From CALLPQ01 sp964392325 (GTDB taxonomy: Bacteria; Pseudomonadota; Alphaproteobacteria; Caulobacterales; Parvularculaceae): a stretch of 64,000 bases of DNA. Made by a program: the position numbers and the translations under genes. The DNA is taken from contig CAYMPJ010000003.1 in NCBI GenBank assembly GCA_964392325.1, positions 124,001 to 188,000 on the forward strand. The letters are read 5' to 3'. Shown one piece after another: positions 9,712 to 18,063 of the stretch. The number at the start of each line of letters is the position of its first letter. Position 1 is the first letter of the stretch. The notes below the pieces were generated by a model, which was not told the origin of the DNA, made no database searches, and saw only the letters and a list, made by a program, of their open reading frames with translations.

Positions 9712-10135
9712 GCACTTGCCCCCAAGAGGCGGCCATCGCTAGGGCAACCATTCTATGTTGCTGAATTAAATTTTCGGGATAAAGGCCGCGCTCTCGTGAA
9801 TGCTTTCCCGGTTAAGCTCATAGCTTGGCCTCTTGCTCCTCAATTAGACGTGATTAGGAGTGACCAGCCTTTGTAGGGCTTTTTAATATTTTTCCTGATA
9901 GGTCTAGTCCACCCGAAGATAAGACGTATGTATTAACTCTGCGTCTTTAGGAGACGGTATGGATTTCTCTCCTCCCCCCAGACACCATACCGTCTCCACC
10001 CCTCCCTCTTTTATCGATGCAGCATCATTCTGGTCTTGGTAAACTCTGACCGAAGTGGTTATACTAAATTCTCTAAGAGGCGGCGCATTCTATACTTATT
10101 CCATTTTCAAGTGGTGGCCGGGCCGGAACAATTAG
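9712..10135. other. 424-base intergenic region
   Basis: No open reading frame of quality and no RNA gene is seen. The only clear structure is the inverted repeat at 9950-9997, listed separately. Purine- and C-rich runs (TCTCTCCTCCCCCC, ACCCCTCCCTCTTTT) surround the right arm. Confidence 0.4.
9950..9997. repeat. 13-bp perfect inverted repeat
   Basis: Arms GGAGACGGTATGG (9950-9962) and CCATACCGTCTCC (9985-9997) are exact reverse complements with a 22-base pyrimidine-rich loop. It lies 240 bases past the symporter stop and 140 bases before the next gene. No T-run follows directly (ACCCCTCCCTCTTTT), so it is only a possible terminator; a regulatory hairpin or protein-binding site is equally possible. 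Confidence 0.6.
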
Positions 10136-10792
10136 ATGGGAGTGTCGATTGTGGGAATTACAAAGTTTCATTTTCTAAAGCTGAATGGCAAACTACTTTT
10201 AGGGTTTTTTGTAAGCATCCTATTTGCCTGTGCTCCCGAAACGCATCGTGATCAGGCGGGCGCAGACCGCGAGATTTTTTTTGATGGTCTCAAAGATCTT
10301 TGTGGTCAGTCCTTTCAAGGACGCCTTGTAAGTAATGATGCAGTTGATGCGGATTTTGCTAAAGCGCAACTGATTATGCATGTGCGTGACTGCACCCCAG
10401 ATACGGTGCGCATTCCTTTTCATGTTGATGATAATCGCTCGCGCACATGGGTAATCACAAAATCAGATCGCGGTTTGAAACTTGAACATGATCATCGTCA
10501 CAAAGATGGTGAACCTGATGCAGTAACTCTTTATGGCGGCGATACAATCGATGGTTGGGAGAGCTCGGAAACCGGTAAATTAGCCGGTCGACAGGTTTTT
10601 CCCGTCAATCAATATTCGAAAGATCTTTTTATACGCGAAGGGCTCGATGGTTCGGTTACGAATATATGGAGCCTTGAGTTGAAACCCGGCGAGATATTTG
10701 CTTATGAGCTACGCCGGACAGATCGTCATTTTCGGGTTGAATTTGATTTGAGTAAACCAGTAGCGACACCGCCGCCTGCCTGGGGATATTAA
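10136..10792 (+). CDS. Unrecognised lipoprotein
   Basis: 218 residues. The N-terminus holds a hydrophobic stretch ending in ILFAC (Cys about residue 32), a plausible lipobox, so the mature protein would be anchored in the envelope. The body is soluble and contains two further cysteines (DLCGQSF, RDCTPD), a His-rich segment (EHDHRHKDGE) and a C-terminal beta-rich part (FAYELRRTDRHFRVEFDLS). I do not recognise the family. The gene stands alone in its direction, with no neighbour close enough for an operon. The ATG at 10136 lies behind a poor ribosome site. Confidence 0.7.
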   Translation: MGVSIVGITKFHFLKLNGKLLLGFFVSILFACAPETHRDQAGADREIFFDGLKDLCGQSFQGRLVSNDAVDADFAKAQLIMHVRDCTPDTVRIPFHVDDNRSRTWVITKSDRGLKLEHDHRHKDGEPDAVTLYGGDTIDGWESSETGKLAGRQVFPVNQYSKDLFIREGLDGSVTNIWSLELKPGEIFAYELRRTDRHFRVEFDLSKPVATPPPAWGY

Positions 10793-10930
10793 ATATATCT
10801 GTGTGCGATTTATTGTATTTTCTCCTCTCTATTCGCCAAGAGGTAAACGGCAATCCTTTTCGCATTTCAAAACCGGCTAAACCTGACTAAGATAATCCTG
10901 GCGCAACACGAACCATTTGCAGGTAGGACT

Positions 10931-11398
10931 ATGAAATTTGAACGCAAAACACTGCCCCAAAAAACCTATATTTATATTGAGCATACAATAGCAATATCCG
11001 GGCCCGAGATTACTCAGGCGATGGGCACAGGATTTGGCGAGTTGTTCATGTTGTTGCAAAAAACCGGGGTTGCGCCGATCTCTGCCCCTATGGCTATTTA
11101 TCCTGATATGCCATCAAATAACCAAATGACATTTCGTACGGCCTTTGCTGTAGAAGATGGTGATGCACAAAAATTTGCAGGTCAGGTTGAAGCCGATATT
11201 ATTCCCGCCGGGGATGCTGTTATGGGGTTGCATGTAGGGCCGTATATGGGTTTAGGGCAAACCCATCAGGCATTATGGAAATATATGGAAGGGGAGGGGA
11301 TATCCGGCTCGTTCGTATGGGAGGTCTATATTGATGATCCCGATGCTGTAGCGGAGGCGGAACTGCGTACTGAAGTATACCGCGGTGTAGCTTCATAA
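10931..11398 (+). CDS. GyrI-like effector-binding domain protein
   Basis: 155 residues forming a single GyrI-like/SOUL-fold effector-binding domain with no DNA-binding region. Matching features are the N-terminal LPQKTYIYIEHT strand, the central FRTAFAVE segment, GLHVGPYMGLGQTHQALWKYM and a final WEVYIDDP. Stand-alone members bind small hydrophobic or drug-like molecules or, as in E. coli GyrI, inhibit gyrase; which applies here is unknown. TAGGACT precedes the ATG. It is monocistronic by spacing. Confidence 0.75.
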   Translation: MKFERKTLPQKTYIYIEHTIAISGPEITQAMGTGFGELFMLLQKTGVAPISAPMAIYPDMPSNNQMTFRTAFAVEDGDAQKFAGQVEADIIPAGDAVMGLHVGPYMGLGQTHQALWKYMEGEGISGSFVWEVYIDDPDAVAEAELRTEVYRGVAS

Positions 11399-11661
11399 GC
11401 CAATAAAGCCACAACCGGGAATAATCCCCCGCTATAAGCTATTTTTCTGCCCTCAATTGACGCAGATAGGCTGATCAGCTATGACCCCTATCTTCTCGGA
11501 AAAGATAGCTTTTCCGCGTCTACCATTACGACCCTCCCAACCGATAAGGGAGCTGAGAATGGGGATGTATCGCCGTCGGGGTAACGCCCTCACGGTGACA
11601 TTTGTGGCTTGTCGATTGGTTCTTCTAACAAAGGGATCAGCAGACATTAAAGGATGAACGC

Positions 11662-13245
11662 ATGTTTGAGTCATTGAGTGACCGCCTTGGTAGCGTTTTT
11701 GAAAAGCTACGCGGAAAAGGCGCCTTGGATGAAAAAGACGTCTCGGCCGCTTTGCGCGAAGTCCGCATTGCCTTGCTGGAAGCGGATGTTGCGCTGCCCG
11801 TTGCAAAAGACTTTGTCGCAAAGGTAAAAGAGCGCGCGGTGGGTCAGGAAGTCTTGCGCTCCGTCACGCCCGGCCAGCAGGTCATCAAGATTGTTCATGA
11901 TGCGCTGGTTGAAATGCTTGCGGGCTCAGCTGATGCAGATGGCAGCGAAAATATTTTAAACCTTGCAACAACGCCTCCGGCAGCTGTCTTGATGGTCGGT
12001 CTGCAAGGGTCGGGTAAGACCACATCAACGGCAAAAATTGCCCTGCGCCTGACCAAGCGCGACAATAAAAAGATATTGATGGCCTCTCTTGATACGAGGC
12101 GACCTGCAGCGCAGGAACAATTACGCGTCCTTGGCGAGCAAACAGAAGTCGCAACCCTTCCTATTATTGACGGCCAAACCCCTGTGGACATAGCAAAGCG
12201 CGCTATGGAGGCAGGAAAGCTTGGCGGCTATGATGTGGTAATGCTCGATACGGCTGGTCGCCTCTCGATCGATGAGCAATTAATGGCAGAAGTTGCGCAG
12301 GTTCATCAGGTTACCAATCCGATTGAAACGTTACTCGTTGTCGACAGTCTTACCGGTCAGGATGCTGTGCAGACCGCTGACAAGTTTAAAGAGCGTGTCC
12401 CGGTCTCCGGTATTGTTATGACCCGTATTGACGGCGATGCGCGCGGCGGCGCGGCGCTCTCCATGAGAGCGGTCACCGGTGCACCAATAAAATTTATTGG
12501 TGTTGGCGAGAAAATTGACGAGCTCGACACATTCGATCCCCAGCGTATGGCGGGTCGTATTCTTGGAATGGGCGACATTGTTTCACTGGTCGAAAAGGCC
12601 AGTGAAGAAATGGATATGGCTGAGGCCAAACGTCAAGCCAAGAAGATGGCCAAGGGCGATTTTGATATGGACGATCTTGCTGCCCAGTTTAAACAGATGC
12701 GCAACATGGGCGGCATTGGTGCGATCATGGGCATGATGCCGGGTATGGGCAAAATGAAGAAGGCCCTCGATCAGGCGGGCGGCATGGATGATAAAGAAAT
12801 TGTCCGGCAAGAAGCAATCATCAGTTCCATGACAAAAGCAGAACGAAAAAAACCGGCGCTCATGAATGCGTCACGTAAAAAACGCGTGGCTGCCGGCTCG
12901 GGGACAACCGTACCAGAGATTAACCGTCTCCTGAAATCCCATCGGCAAATGGCCGACATGATGAAAAAAATGGGCAAAGGCGGTATGAAGGGCATGGCCC
13001 AGCAGATCGCAAATATGGGCGGCGGGATGCCGGCAATGCCAGGCGGCGGTATGCCAAGCGCTGATGAGGCCGCAAAAATGATGGAACAAATGGGCGGCGC
13101 TGACGGCGCGCCTGATCTCAAAGCCCTCGAACAGGCTATGTCGGGAAAAGGTCCGATGCCTCCCGGATTGGGTGGTGGCAACTTGCCGGGGCTTCCCGGT
13201 CTTGGTGGGACTAAATTTCCTGGACAGCGGGGAAAGAAGAAATGA
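11662..13245 (+). CDS. ffh: Signal recognition particle protein Ffh
   Basis: The SRP GTPase binds signal sequences on translating ribosomes together with 4.5S RNA and delivers them to FtsY and SecYEG. The 527-residue protein has the N domain, then the G domain with GLQGSGKTT (P-loop), DTRRPAAQEQL, DTAGRL and TRIDGDARGG, then a methionine-rich M domain with the RNA-binding region (SSMTKAERKKPALMNASRKKR). The C-terminal 70 residues are a Gly/Met/Pro-rich tail, longer than in E. coli (453 residues) but common in alphaproteobacteria. Its RNA partner lies at 25.7 kb. It overlaps the cupin gene by 4 bases (ATGA). Confidence 0.97.
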   Translation: MFESLSDRLGSVFEKLRGKGALDEKDVSAALREVRIALLEADVALPVAKDFVAKVKERAVGQEVLRSVTPGQQVIKIVHDALVEMLAGSADADGSENILNLATTPPAAVLMVGLQGSGKTTSTAKIALRLTKRDNKKILMASLDTRRPAAQEQLRVLGEQTEVATLPIIDGQTPVDIAKRAMEAGKLGGYDVVMLDTAGRLSIDEQLMAEVAQVHQVTNPIETLLVVDSLTGQDAVQTADKFKERVPVSGIVMTRIDGDARGGAALSMRAVTGAPIKFIGVGEKIDELDTFDPQRMAGRILGMGDIVSLVEKASEEMDMAEAKRQAKKMAKGDFDMDDLAAQFKQMRNMGGIGAIMGMMPGMGKMKKALDQAGGMDDKEIVRQEAIISSMTKAERKKPALMNASRKKRVAAGSGTTVPEINRLLKSHRQMADMMKKMGKGGMKGMAQQIANMGGGMPAMPGGGMPSADEAAKMMEQMGGADGAPDLKALEQAMSGKGPMPPGLGGGNLPGLPGLGGTKFPGQRGKKK

Positions 13246-13613
13246 CCGGTCTTTCTCACCCTGTCCTTAAGCGTTTCGATAGTCCCGATGAATTGCGTAC
13301 TTTTTCTAAGGGTAAGTTTGAAATAGTCCGTGTCGGCGAGATGACTATAGGGCGTGCAACCTATGAGCCCGGCTGGCAATGGTCGAGCGATGTCGGGGCG
13401 GCAATTGGCGAGAAATTTTGTGGTGTCGAACATGTTGGCATGGTCGTCTCTGGCTGTGCCAGTGCGGAAATGAAAGATGGCGAAACAATTTATATGAAGG
13501 CTGGCGATGTTTTTTATGTCCCGCCCGACCCGCACGATAGCCGAGTGATTGGCGATGAGCCCTATGTTTCACTTCATTTTCTGGGCGGCGATCATTATGC
13601 GGAGAAAAATTAA
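13242..13613 (+). CDS. Small cupin-domain protein
   Basis: 123 residues forming one cupin barrel: a GxxHxG-like segment (GVEHVGMVVSGCASAEMKDGE) and the second motif KAGDVFYVPPDPHDSRV, giving candidate metal ligands His/Glu. Small cupins of this kind bind metal or act as sensors and isomerases; the function is unknown. It is translationally coupled to ffh through an ATGA overlap, an unusual partner: ffh is normally followed by rpsP. The start is fixed by that overlap. Confidence 0.8.
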   Translation: MTGLSHPVLKRFDSPDELRTFSKGKFEIVRVGEMTIGRATYEPGWQWSSDVGAAIGEKFCGVEHVGMVVSGCASAEMKDGETIYMKAGDVFYVPPDPHDSRVIGDEPYVSLHFLGGDHYAEKN

Positions 13614-13698
13614 CGCAGTTAGAAAACCATAATTCTAGTAACAATTTTAAATAACAATTTCAAAATATAACCAATTAACAAAAGAAAGAAAAAATATC

Positions 13699-14115
13699 AT
13701 GGCTACAAAAATCAGACTGGCCCGTGGCGGCTCTAAAAAGCGTCCCTTTTATTCAATTGTTGTTGCGGACGTTCGTGCGCCGCGCGATGGCCGTTTTATT
13801 GAAAAACTTGGTACCTATAACCCCCTTCTGGCTAAAGACGACCCGAACCGGGTGCAGTATAAAGAAGATCGTGTAAAGCATTGGCTCTCTGTGGGGGCGC
13901 AGCCAACGGACCGTGTAGCGCGATTTTTATCAGTAAACGGCCTTGTTGAATGGAAAGCGGGCAATAACCCGAATAAAGGCAAGCCCGGCACTAAGGCAAT
14001 GGAGCGCATTGAAGAGAAAAAAGAAAAAGAAGAAGCGGCCAAGGCAGCACCAGAAGCTGCTCCCGTTGAAGAGGCTCCTGCTGAAGCTCCTGCAGAAGAA
14101 GCCGCTGCGGAATAG
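13699..14115 (+). CDS. rpsP: 30S ribosomal protein S16
   Basis: Component of the 30S ribosomal subunit. Residues 1-85 are the S16 core (KIRLARGGSKKRPFYSIVVA, then GRFIEKLGTYNP), followed by a charged and Ala/Glu/Pro-rich tail to residue 138 (EEKKEKEEAAKAAPEAA and repeats), as is usual in alphaproteobacteria. The leader between the cupin stop and this start is 85 bases and very A-rich. The usual downstream partners rimM, trmD and rplS do not follow here. Confidence 0.97.
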   Translation: MATKIRLARGGSKKRPFYSIVVADVRAPRDGRFIEKLGTYNPLLAKDDPNRVQYKEDRVKHWLSVGAQPTDRVARFLSVNGLVEWKAGNNPNKGKPGTKAMERIEEKKEKEEAAKAAPEAAPVEEAPAEAPAEEAAAE

Positions 14116-14228
14116 TTTTCGACCGCCAGATAGATTTCGACCAATGTGCCGTAATGGTGGTTAGAGATTGTTATGGCGCATTGTTGCCCCCGGTTTCTAT
14201 CGGGTGTGCAACAAAGATTGGATAGTGG

Positions 14229-15209
14229 ATGTTGAGCGCGACCAAAACGATAATATCGGGTGTTGGAAGTTATTTGCCTGAACGGGTTGTAACTAATCAT
14301 GATCTTACAAAGTTTGTTGATACAAGCGATGAATGGATCCGTTCTCGGAGTGGAATTGAACAGCGCCATTTTGCTTCCGATGAACAGGTCACATCAGATC
14401 TTGCAAGCATAGCCGCGCAACGGGCACTGGATCAGGCGGGGCTTGCGCCCGGTGATATTGATCTGATCATCGTTGCGACGGTAACGCCCGATAAAACCTT
14501 TCCTTCAACGGCAGTTTTCGTTCAAAAAAAATTGGGCGTTCCTGCCGGGATTGCTTTTGATGTTTCTGCTGCTTGTTCCGGGTTTTTGTACGGTTTGAAC
14601 ATCGCCCATAATTTTATTTCTACAGGGCAGGTGCGTCATGCACTGGTCATTGGCGCAGAAAAACTCACCTGTTTTCTGGATTGGGAGGACAGGGCAACCT
14701 GCGTTCTATTTGGTGATGGCGCCGGGGCTGTGGCCCTCTCATCTGAAAGCGCCGATCAGCAACCCTATGATCGCGGTCTCATCGCAACCTATCTTTCATC
14801 CGATGGAAATAGAGCTGATGATCTGTATGCAGATGGTGGTCCGTCTTCTACCGGTACTGTTGGCAAGGTTCGTATGAACGGGCGGGAAGTTTTTCGCCAT
14901 GCTGTCGAGCAAATATCGAATGCTGTTGTCGAGGTTGCGCAGCGCGGCGGTGTTGAAAACAGCGAGATTGACTGGTTTGTGCCCCATCAAGCGAATGTTC
15001 GAATAATCGAGAGGTGCGCGAAGAAACTATCCCTCGACAATGATAAAATCATTGTAACGATTGATCACCACGGCAATACATCTTCCGCTTCAATTCCCCT
15101 TGCGCTTGATGAGGGCATTAAGGATGGGCGCATAAAGCCAGGACAATTGCTGGTGTTTGCAGCACTAGGCGGCGGTCTTGCCTGGGGCAGTGCGTTGCTT
15201 CGATATTAA
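14229..15209 (+). CDS. fabH: 3-oxoacyl-ACP synthase III (FabH-type)
   Basis: Condenses acetyl-CoA (or another acyl-CoA) with malonyl-ACP to start fatty acid synthesis. The 326 residues include the complete triad of the family: Cys116 in SAACSGF, His253 in VPHQANVRI and Asn283 in HHGNTSSAS. The opening (SGVGSYLPERVVTN, then TSDEWIRSRSGI) is typical. It is not in the common plsX-fabH arrangement, so a second copy elsewhere, or a specialised role, is possible. The gene ends 4 bases inside the convergent TetR gene. Confidence 0.93.
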   Translation: MLSATKTIISGVGSYLPERVVTNHDLTKFVDTSDEWIRSRSGIEQRHFASDEQVTSDLASIAAQRALDQAGLAPGDIDLIIVATVTPDKTFPSTAVFVQKKLGVPAGIAFDVSAACSGFLYGLNIAHNFISTGQVRHALVIGAEKLTCFLDWEDRATCVLFGDGAGAVALSSESADQQPYDRGLIATYLSSDGNRADDLYADGGPSSTGTVGKVRMNGREVFRHAVEQISNAVVEVAQRGGVENSEIDWFVPHQANVRIIERCAKKLSLDNDKIIVTIDHHGNTSSASIPLALDEGIKDGRIKPGQLLVFAALGGGLAWGSALLRY

Positions 15210-15814
15210 GCGGTGCCTTTTTCGCTCATAGCCTTTATCTGATCGATAATGCCGTTACGTGCTTCCTTCATCATGGAAATCGGGACACCGGATTTTGCCA
15301 TGACCCGCATCCCAAAATAAACGGATGTAATTGTGCTCGACATAGGCTCTAGCGTATTGGGACTTAATGTTTTTGTCGTGGGATCATCGTTTAAGGCTTT
15401 GAGGAAGCCTAGCTTCATGCGCTCTAATCCGGCGGTGACAATCTTTTGTGTTGCAAGATTAAGAGGCGCTTGCTCTATCGCGGCATTACATAAAAAACAT
15501 CCGCGTCGATCATTATCAATTGCAACGGCATCAATCACTCGTGTCAGTAGCGATTGAATGCGTTCAACACCGTTCATATCATTCTTCTCACTCAAATGTT
15601 GAACCGCTCCGCTAACTTCCATCTCATTATATGCGCGTAATGCCTGTATGTAGAGATTTTGTTTATCGCCAAACGCGGCATACAAGCTTGCCTTGTGAAG
15701 ACCGGTTTCCTTCATCAAAACCGGATAACTCAGCCCCTCATATCCATGAGCCCAGAAGGCTTCTTTTACCTTCTCTAAAATTTCAGCTTCCTCGAACTCT
15801 CGCCGTCTACCCAT
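15206..15814 (-). CDS. TetR/AcrR-family transcriptional regulator
   Basis: 202 residues with an N-terminal helix-turn-helix (GYEGLSYPVLMKETGLHKAS, then LYAAFGDKQNLY) and an all-helical ligand domain holding a CFLCNAAIEQ segment seen in regulators of the YxaF/LmrA and NemR type. The two cysteines could respond to electrophiles, but this is only inference. The ATG at 15814 has GAGG 7 bases upstream, better than the TTG one codon before. It is divergent from the DM13 gene and two palindromes lie between, so autoregulation and repression of the divergent pair are likely. Confidence 0.9.
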   Translation of the reverse strand: MGRRREFEEAEILEKVKEAFWAHGYEGLSYPVLMKETGLHKASLYAAFGDKQNLYIQALRAYNEMEVSGAVQHLSEKNDMNGVERIQSLLTRVIDAVAIDNDRRGCFLCNAAIEQAPLNLATQKIVTAGLERMKLGFLKALNDDPTTKTLSPNTLEPMSSTITSVYFGMRVMAKSGVPISMMKEARNGIIDQIKAMSEKGTA

Positions 15815-15847
15815 CAATCCTCACTTTATTGTGTTTATTTAATTGTT

Positions 15848-15902
15848 GACCATTCGGTCTTGAATATATACCTATCACCCATCAAATTCAAGACCAATCG
15901 GT
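15848..15902. promoter_or_regulatory. Paired palindromes, probable TetR-family operators
   Basis: Two near-identical sites, GACCATTCGGTC (15848-15859) and GACCAATCGGT (15892-15902), each have inverted GACC/GGTC ends and sit 44 bases apart between the divergent TetR and DM13 starts. GACCNATNGGTC-like palindromes are typical of this regulator family. A further mirror (TCTTGAAT / ATTCAAGA) links the two sites. Confidence 0.7.
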
Positions 15903-15934
15903 AAAGAATGTAAAACCCAAATATGGAGAAGAAA

Positions 15935-16423
15935 ATGAAGTTTCTAAATAGAGGACTACTTATCGCTACTTTCAGTGCAGCTATGGTGGCTACAAGCGCA
16001 TGCGCAGCTACCCAAGCTCTAAGCAGTAATGATGTACAAGCGACACCAACCGCAACTGTAGCAGCTACCGCGCAGCAAATTGCGGCACAATCCATTACTA
16101 CGGCGACAATCCAATCAAAGGGTGAATTTGAAGGCCGCAGCAAACATATTACCACTGGCGGAGTTTCTGTCGTCAATACCGGTTCTGGTTATCTGGTGGT
16201 ACTGGATAATAATTTTAGTTTAGATGGTGCTCCCGGCCCAACACTAGGGTTTGGCGTGGACGGACAATTTGACGGTAAGTCTGAGTTTACACCGCTCAAA
16301 TCTAAATCCGGTGCGCAAGTCTATGTGCTGCCAGCGTCAATTAATCCTGCCAATTACAATGAAATATATGTGTGGTGTGCTGACTTTAGTGTGCCGCTCG
16401 GCGTTGCCAAGCTTGGATCATAA
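15935..16423 (+). CDS. DM13-domain lipoprotein
   Basis: 162 residues. The N-terminus is a signal peptide ending in ATSAC, a plausible lipobox with Cys at about residue 23, followed by an Ala/Thr-rich linker to about 60. The rest is a DM13 domain (KGEFEGRSKHITTGGVSV, LDNNFSLDGAPGPTLGFG, YNEIYVWCADFSVPLGVA) with the conserved Cys near the end. DM13 domains are suggested to act in electron transfer or redox at the cell surface, without firm proof. GGAG 6 bases upstream fixes the ATG at 15935. It is followed after 97 bases by the SPW-like gene and probably shares its promoter. Confidence 0.85.
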   Translation: MKFLNRGLLIATFSAAMVATSACAATQALSSNDVQATPTATVAATAQQIAAQSITTATIQSKGEFEGRSKHITTGGVSVVNTGSGYLVVLDNNFSLDGAPGPTLGFGVDGQFDGKSEFTPLKSKSGAQVYVLPASINPANYNEIYVWCADFSVPLGVAKLGS

Positions 16424-16520
16424 TAAATCGAAAAATGTAGTGCGAGGGGTTGGTTAATATAGGGCCAACCTCCTCAAGCTTCTGGGCGTTTTGCCCGTAA
16501 AACAAAAAGAGAGAAAAACA

Positions 16521-16874
16521 ATGAGATTTTTACCAGCAAGTATTCACGGTGTTATCGATTACCTCGCAGCTATAGCTTTAATTGTAGCGCCCTTTTTCTT
16601 AATTCCTGCTAGCGATGGTCCGATTGCTATGTATCTGTCAGTTGCGGCTGGTGTGGCGCTTATATTATATAGTCTTATCACTGATTATTCAGTGAGTATT
16701 CGTAATGCGCTACCATTTTCCGTTCATCTGATTATTGACTTTTTAGCCGGTGCGGCTTTCGTTGCGGCTCCATTTATATTCGGGTTTGAAGGCATAACAG
16801 AACTTTATTATCTGGTAATGGGTGTCACTGTGATCTTGGTGGTGCTAGTGACTAATCCAAATACAAATTCATAA
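16521..16874 (+). CDS. Four-helix SPW-repeat-like membrane protein
   Basis: 117 residues with four hydrophobic segments (about 12-30, 37-55, 65-85, 90-110) and short polar loops. The ASIHGVIDYLAAIALIVAPF and FSVHLIIDFLAGAAFVAAPF halves are clearly similar, so the protein is an internal duplication of a two-helix unit, each with a His and an Asp in the first helix (HGVIDY, HLIIDF). This resembles small SPW-repeat membrane proteins of unknown function. GAGAG precedes the ATG. Its position behind the DM13 gene and the TetR operators suggests co-regulation. Confidence 0.75.
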   Translation: MRFLPASIHGVIDYLAAIALIVAPFFLIPASDGPIAMYLSVAAGVALILYSLITDYSVSIRNALPFSVHLIIDFLAGAAFVAAPFIFGFEGITELYYLVMGVTVILVVLVTNPNTNS

Positions 16875-16984
16875 ACTGGTAAACTCCGTTAAATTTTGAT
16901 GGTTTTATAAAAACTATTTGCGTAATTTTGACGGAGTAAAGCCAGGCATACGTTTAATTAACCAAACATAGGCAAAATCTGCCT

Positions 16985-17269
16985 ATGTTTACTGGTGAGC
17001 AAATCCTCGATATTGGCCGTGAAGCCTTCATGGTGACCTTGATGGTTGCGGGACCTGCCATGATTGCGGGTTTAGTCGTTGGGTTTTCAATTGCCCTTTT
17101 GCAGGCATTGACACAAGTACAAGAACTCACTCTTGTTTTTGTACCCCGTATTATAATTATGTTTCTGGTTTTGAGTTTATGCCTGCCCTTTATGGGTACG
17201 GTATTAGGCCAATTTGCAATTCGCTTGTATGGAATGATCGCTTCAGGTGGAAGCCCGGCGGGGTTATAG
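16985..17269 (+). CDS. fliQ: Flagellar export gate protein FliQ
   Basis: Inner-membrane component of the flagellar type III export gate, forming the FliP5Q4R1 complex. The 94 residues have two transmembrane helices and the typical AGPAMIAGLVVGFSIALLQ and TQVQELTLVFVPRI segments. The gene is followed by fliR 5 bases after its stop and by flhB, an operon order common in alphaproteobacteria. FlhA and FliP are not in the window. The assignment to flagella rather than a virulence secretion system rests on the FlhB partner. Confidence 0.93.
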   Translation: MFTGEQILDIGREAFMVTLMVAGPAMIAGLVVGFSIALLQALTQVQELTLVFVPRIIIMFLVLSLCLPFMGTVLGQFAIRLYGMIASGGSPAGL

Positions 17270-17274
17270 CCGTC

Positions 17275-18063
17275 ATGACCCTCTCCCTTGCGACGCTACC
17301 CATCAATATCATTATTATCTTTGCGGTGTTTTGCCGGGTTGGAGCCTTTTTTATGGCGGCGCCCGCATTCGGCGATTTTTCTCTTATCCCGCGTCTTCGA
17401 TTGGTTGCGGCACTTGCTGTTTCTATGGCATTGGTGCCAAACGCTACGCCTTATTATCCAGAAAATTCTCAAAACATTCTTGGTGGGAACAGTATTAGCA
17501 CCGTTATGCTCATCGGGCTGATATTTGGTGAGGTCCTGTTTGGCGCATTCTTGGGATTGCTGGCAAGGGTTTTGATGTCTGCTCTCAATGTAGCGGGGCA
17601 AATTATAGCTTTTCAAATCGGGCTTTCCCTAGCGCAAATCTTTGACCCGACACAAGAATTACAAGGGGCAATCGTAGGTGGGTTTTTGGCGGTCTTCGGG
17701 ACGACCATGATCTTCGTGACCGACTTGCATCATTTATTGTTAATGGCGTTACAAGATTCTTATGAATTGTTTCGACCAGGGGTAATGCCCGCCTTCGAGG
17801 ATATGGCTGATGCAATGGTGCAAGTTCTCTCTCAAGCCTTTTCATTGGGTTTCAGACTGGCCTCACCCTTTATCCTGTTTGGATTGGTTTTTTATATCGG
17901 GGCCGGTGTCCTCAACCGATTGATGCCCCAAGCGCAAGTTTTCTTCATGCTGCTCCCGGCCAATCTTGGCCTCGGCATAATGCTCTTAATGCTGACGGTT
18001 GGCGCGATTATGGCGGTATTTCTTGGAAATTTTGAGCGCTTTGTGACGGGTATTGCAGGATGA
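17275..18063 (+). CDS. fliR: Flagellar export gate protein FliR
   Basis: 262-residue membrane protein with about six hydrophobic segments, the single-copy core of the export gate. Diagnostic pieces are FCRVGAFFMAAPAFGD, the EVLFGAFLGLLARV loop and GLSLAQIFDPTQ. The start at 17275 lies 5 bases after the fliQ stop; a longer in-frame version would overlap fliQ by 90 bases and is rejected. The stop overlaps the flhB start (ATGA). Confidence 0.95.
   Translation: MTLSLATLPINIIIIFAVFCRVGAFFMAAPAFGDFSLIPRLRLVAALAVSMALVPNATPYYPENSQNILGGNSISTVMLIGLIFGEVLFGAFLGLLARVLMSALNVAGQIIAFQIGLSLAQIFDPTQELQGAIVGGFLAVFGTTMIFVTDLHHLLLMALQDSYELFRPGVMPAFEDMADAMVQVLSQAFSLGFRLASPFILFGLVFYIGAGVLNRLMPQAQVFFMLLPANLGLGIMLLMLTVGAIMAVFLGNFERFVTGIAG

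Noticed and set aside
12771..13535. 254-codon minus-strand frame opposite ffh
   Set aside because: Pro/Phe/Ile-rich shadow of the methionine/glycine-rich Ffh tail and cupin gene.
16954..16963. TTAATTAACC upstream of fliQ as a CtrA box
   Set aside because: The two TTAA elements are adjacent rather than 7 bases apart, so consensus is not met.
17179..17274. Extended fliR start
   Set aside because: Would overlap fliQ by 91 bases and adds residues unlike FliR; the ATG at 17275 fits the operon.
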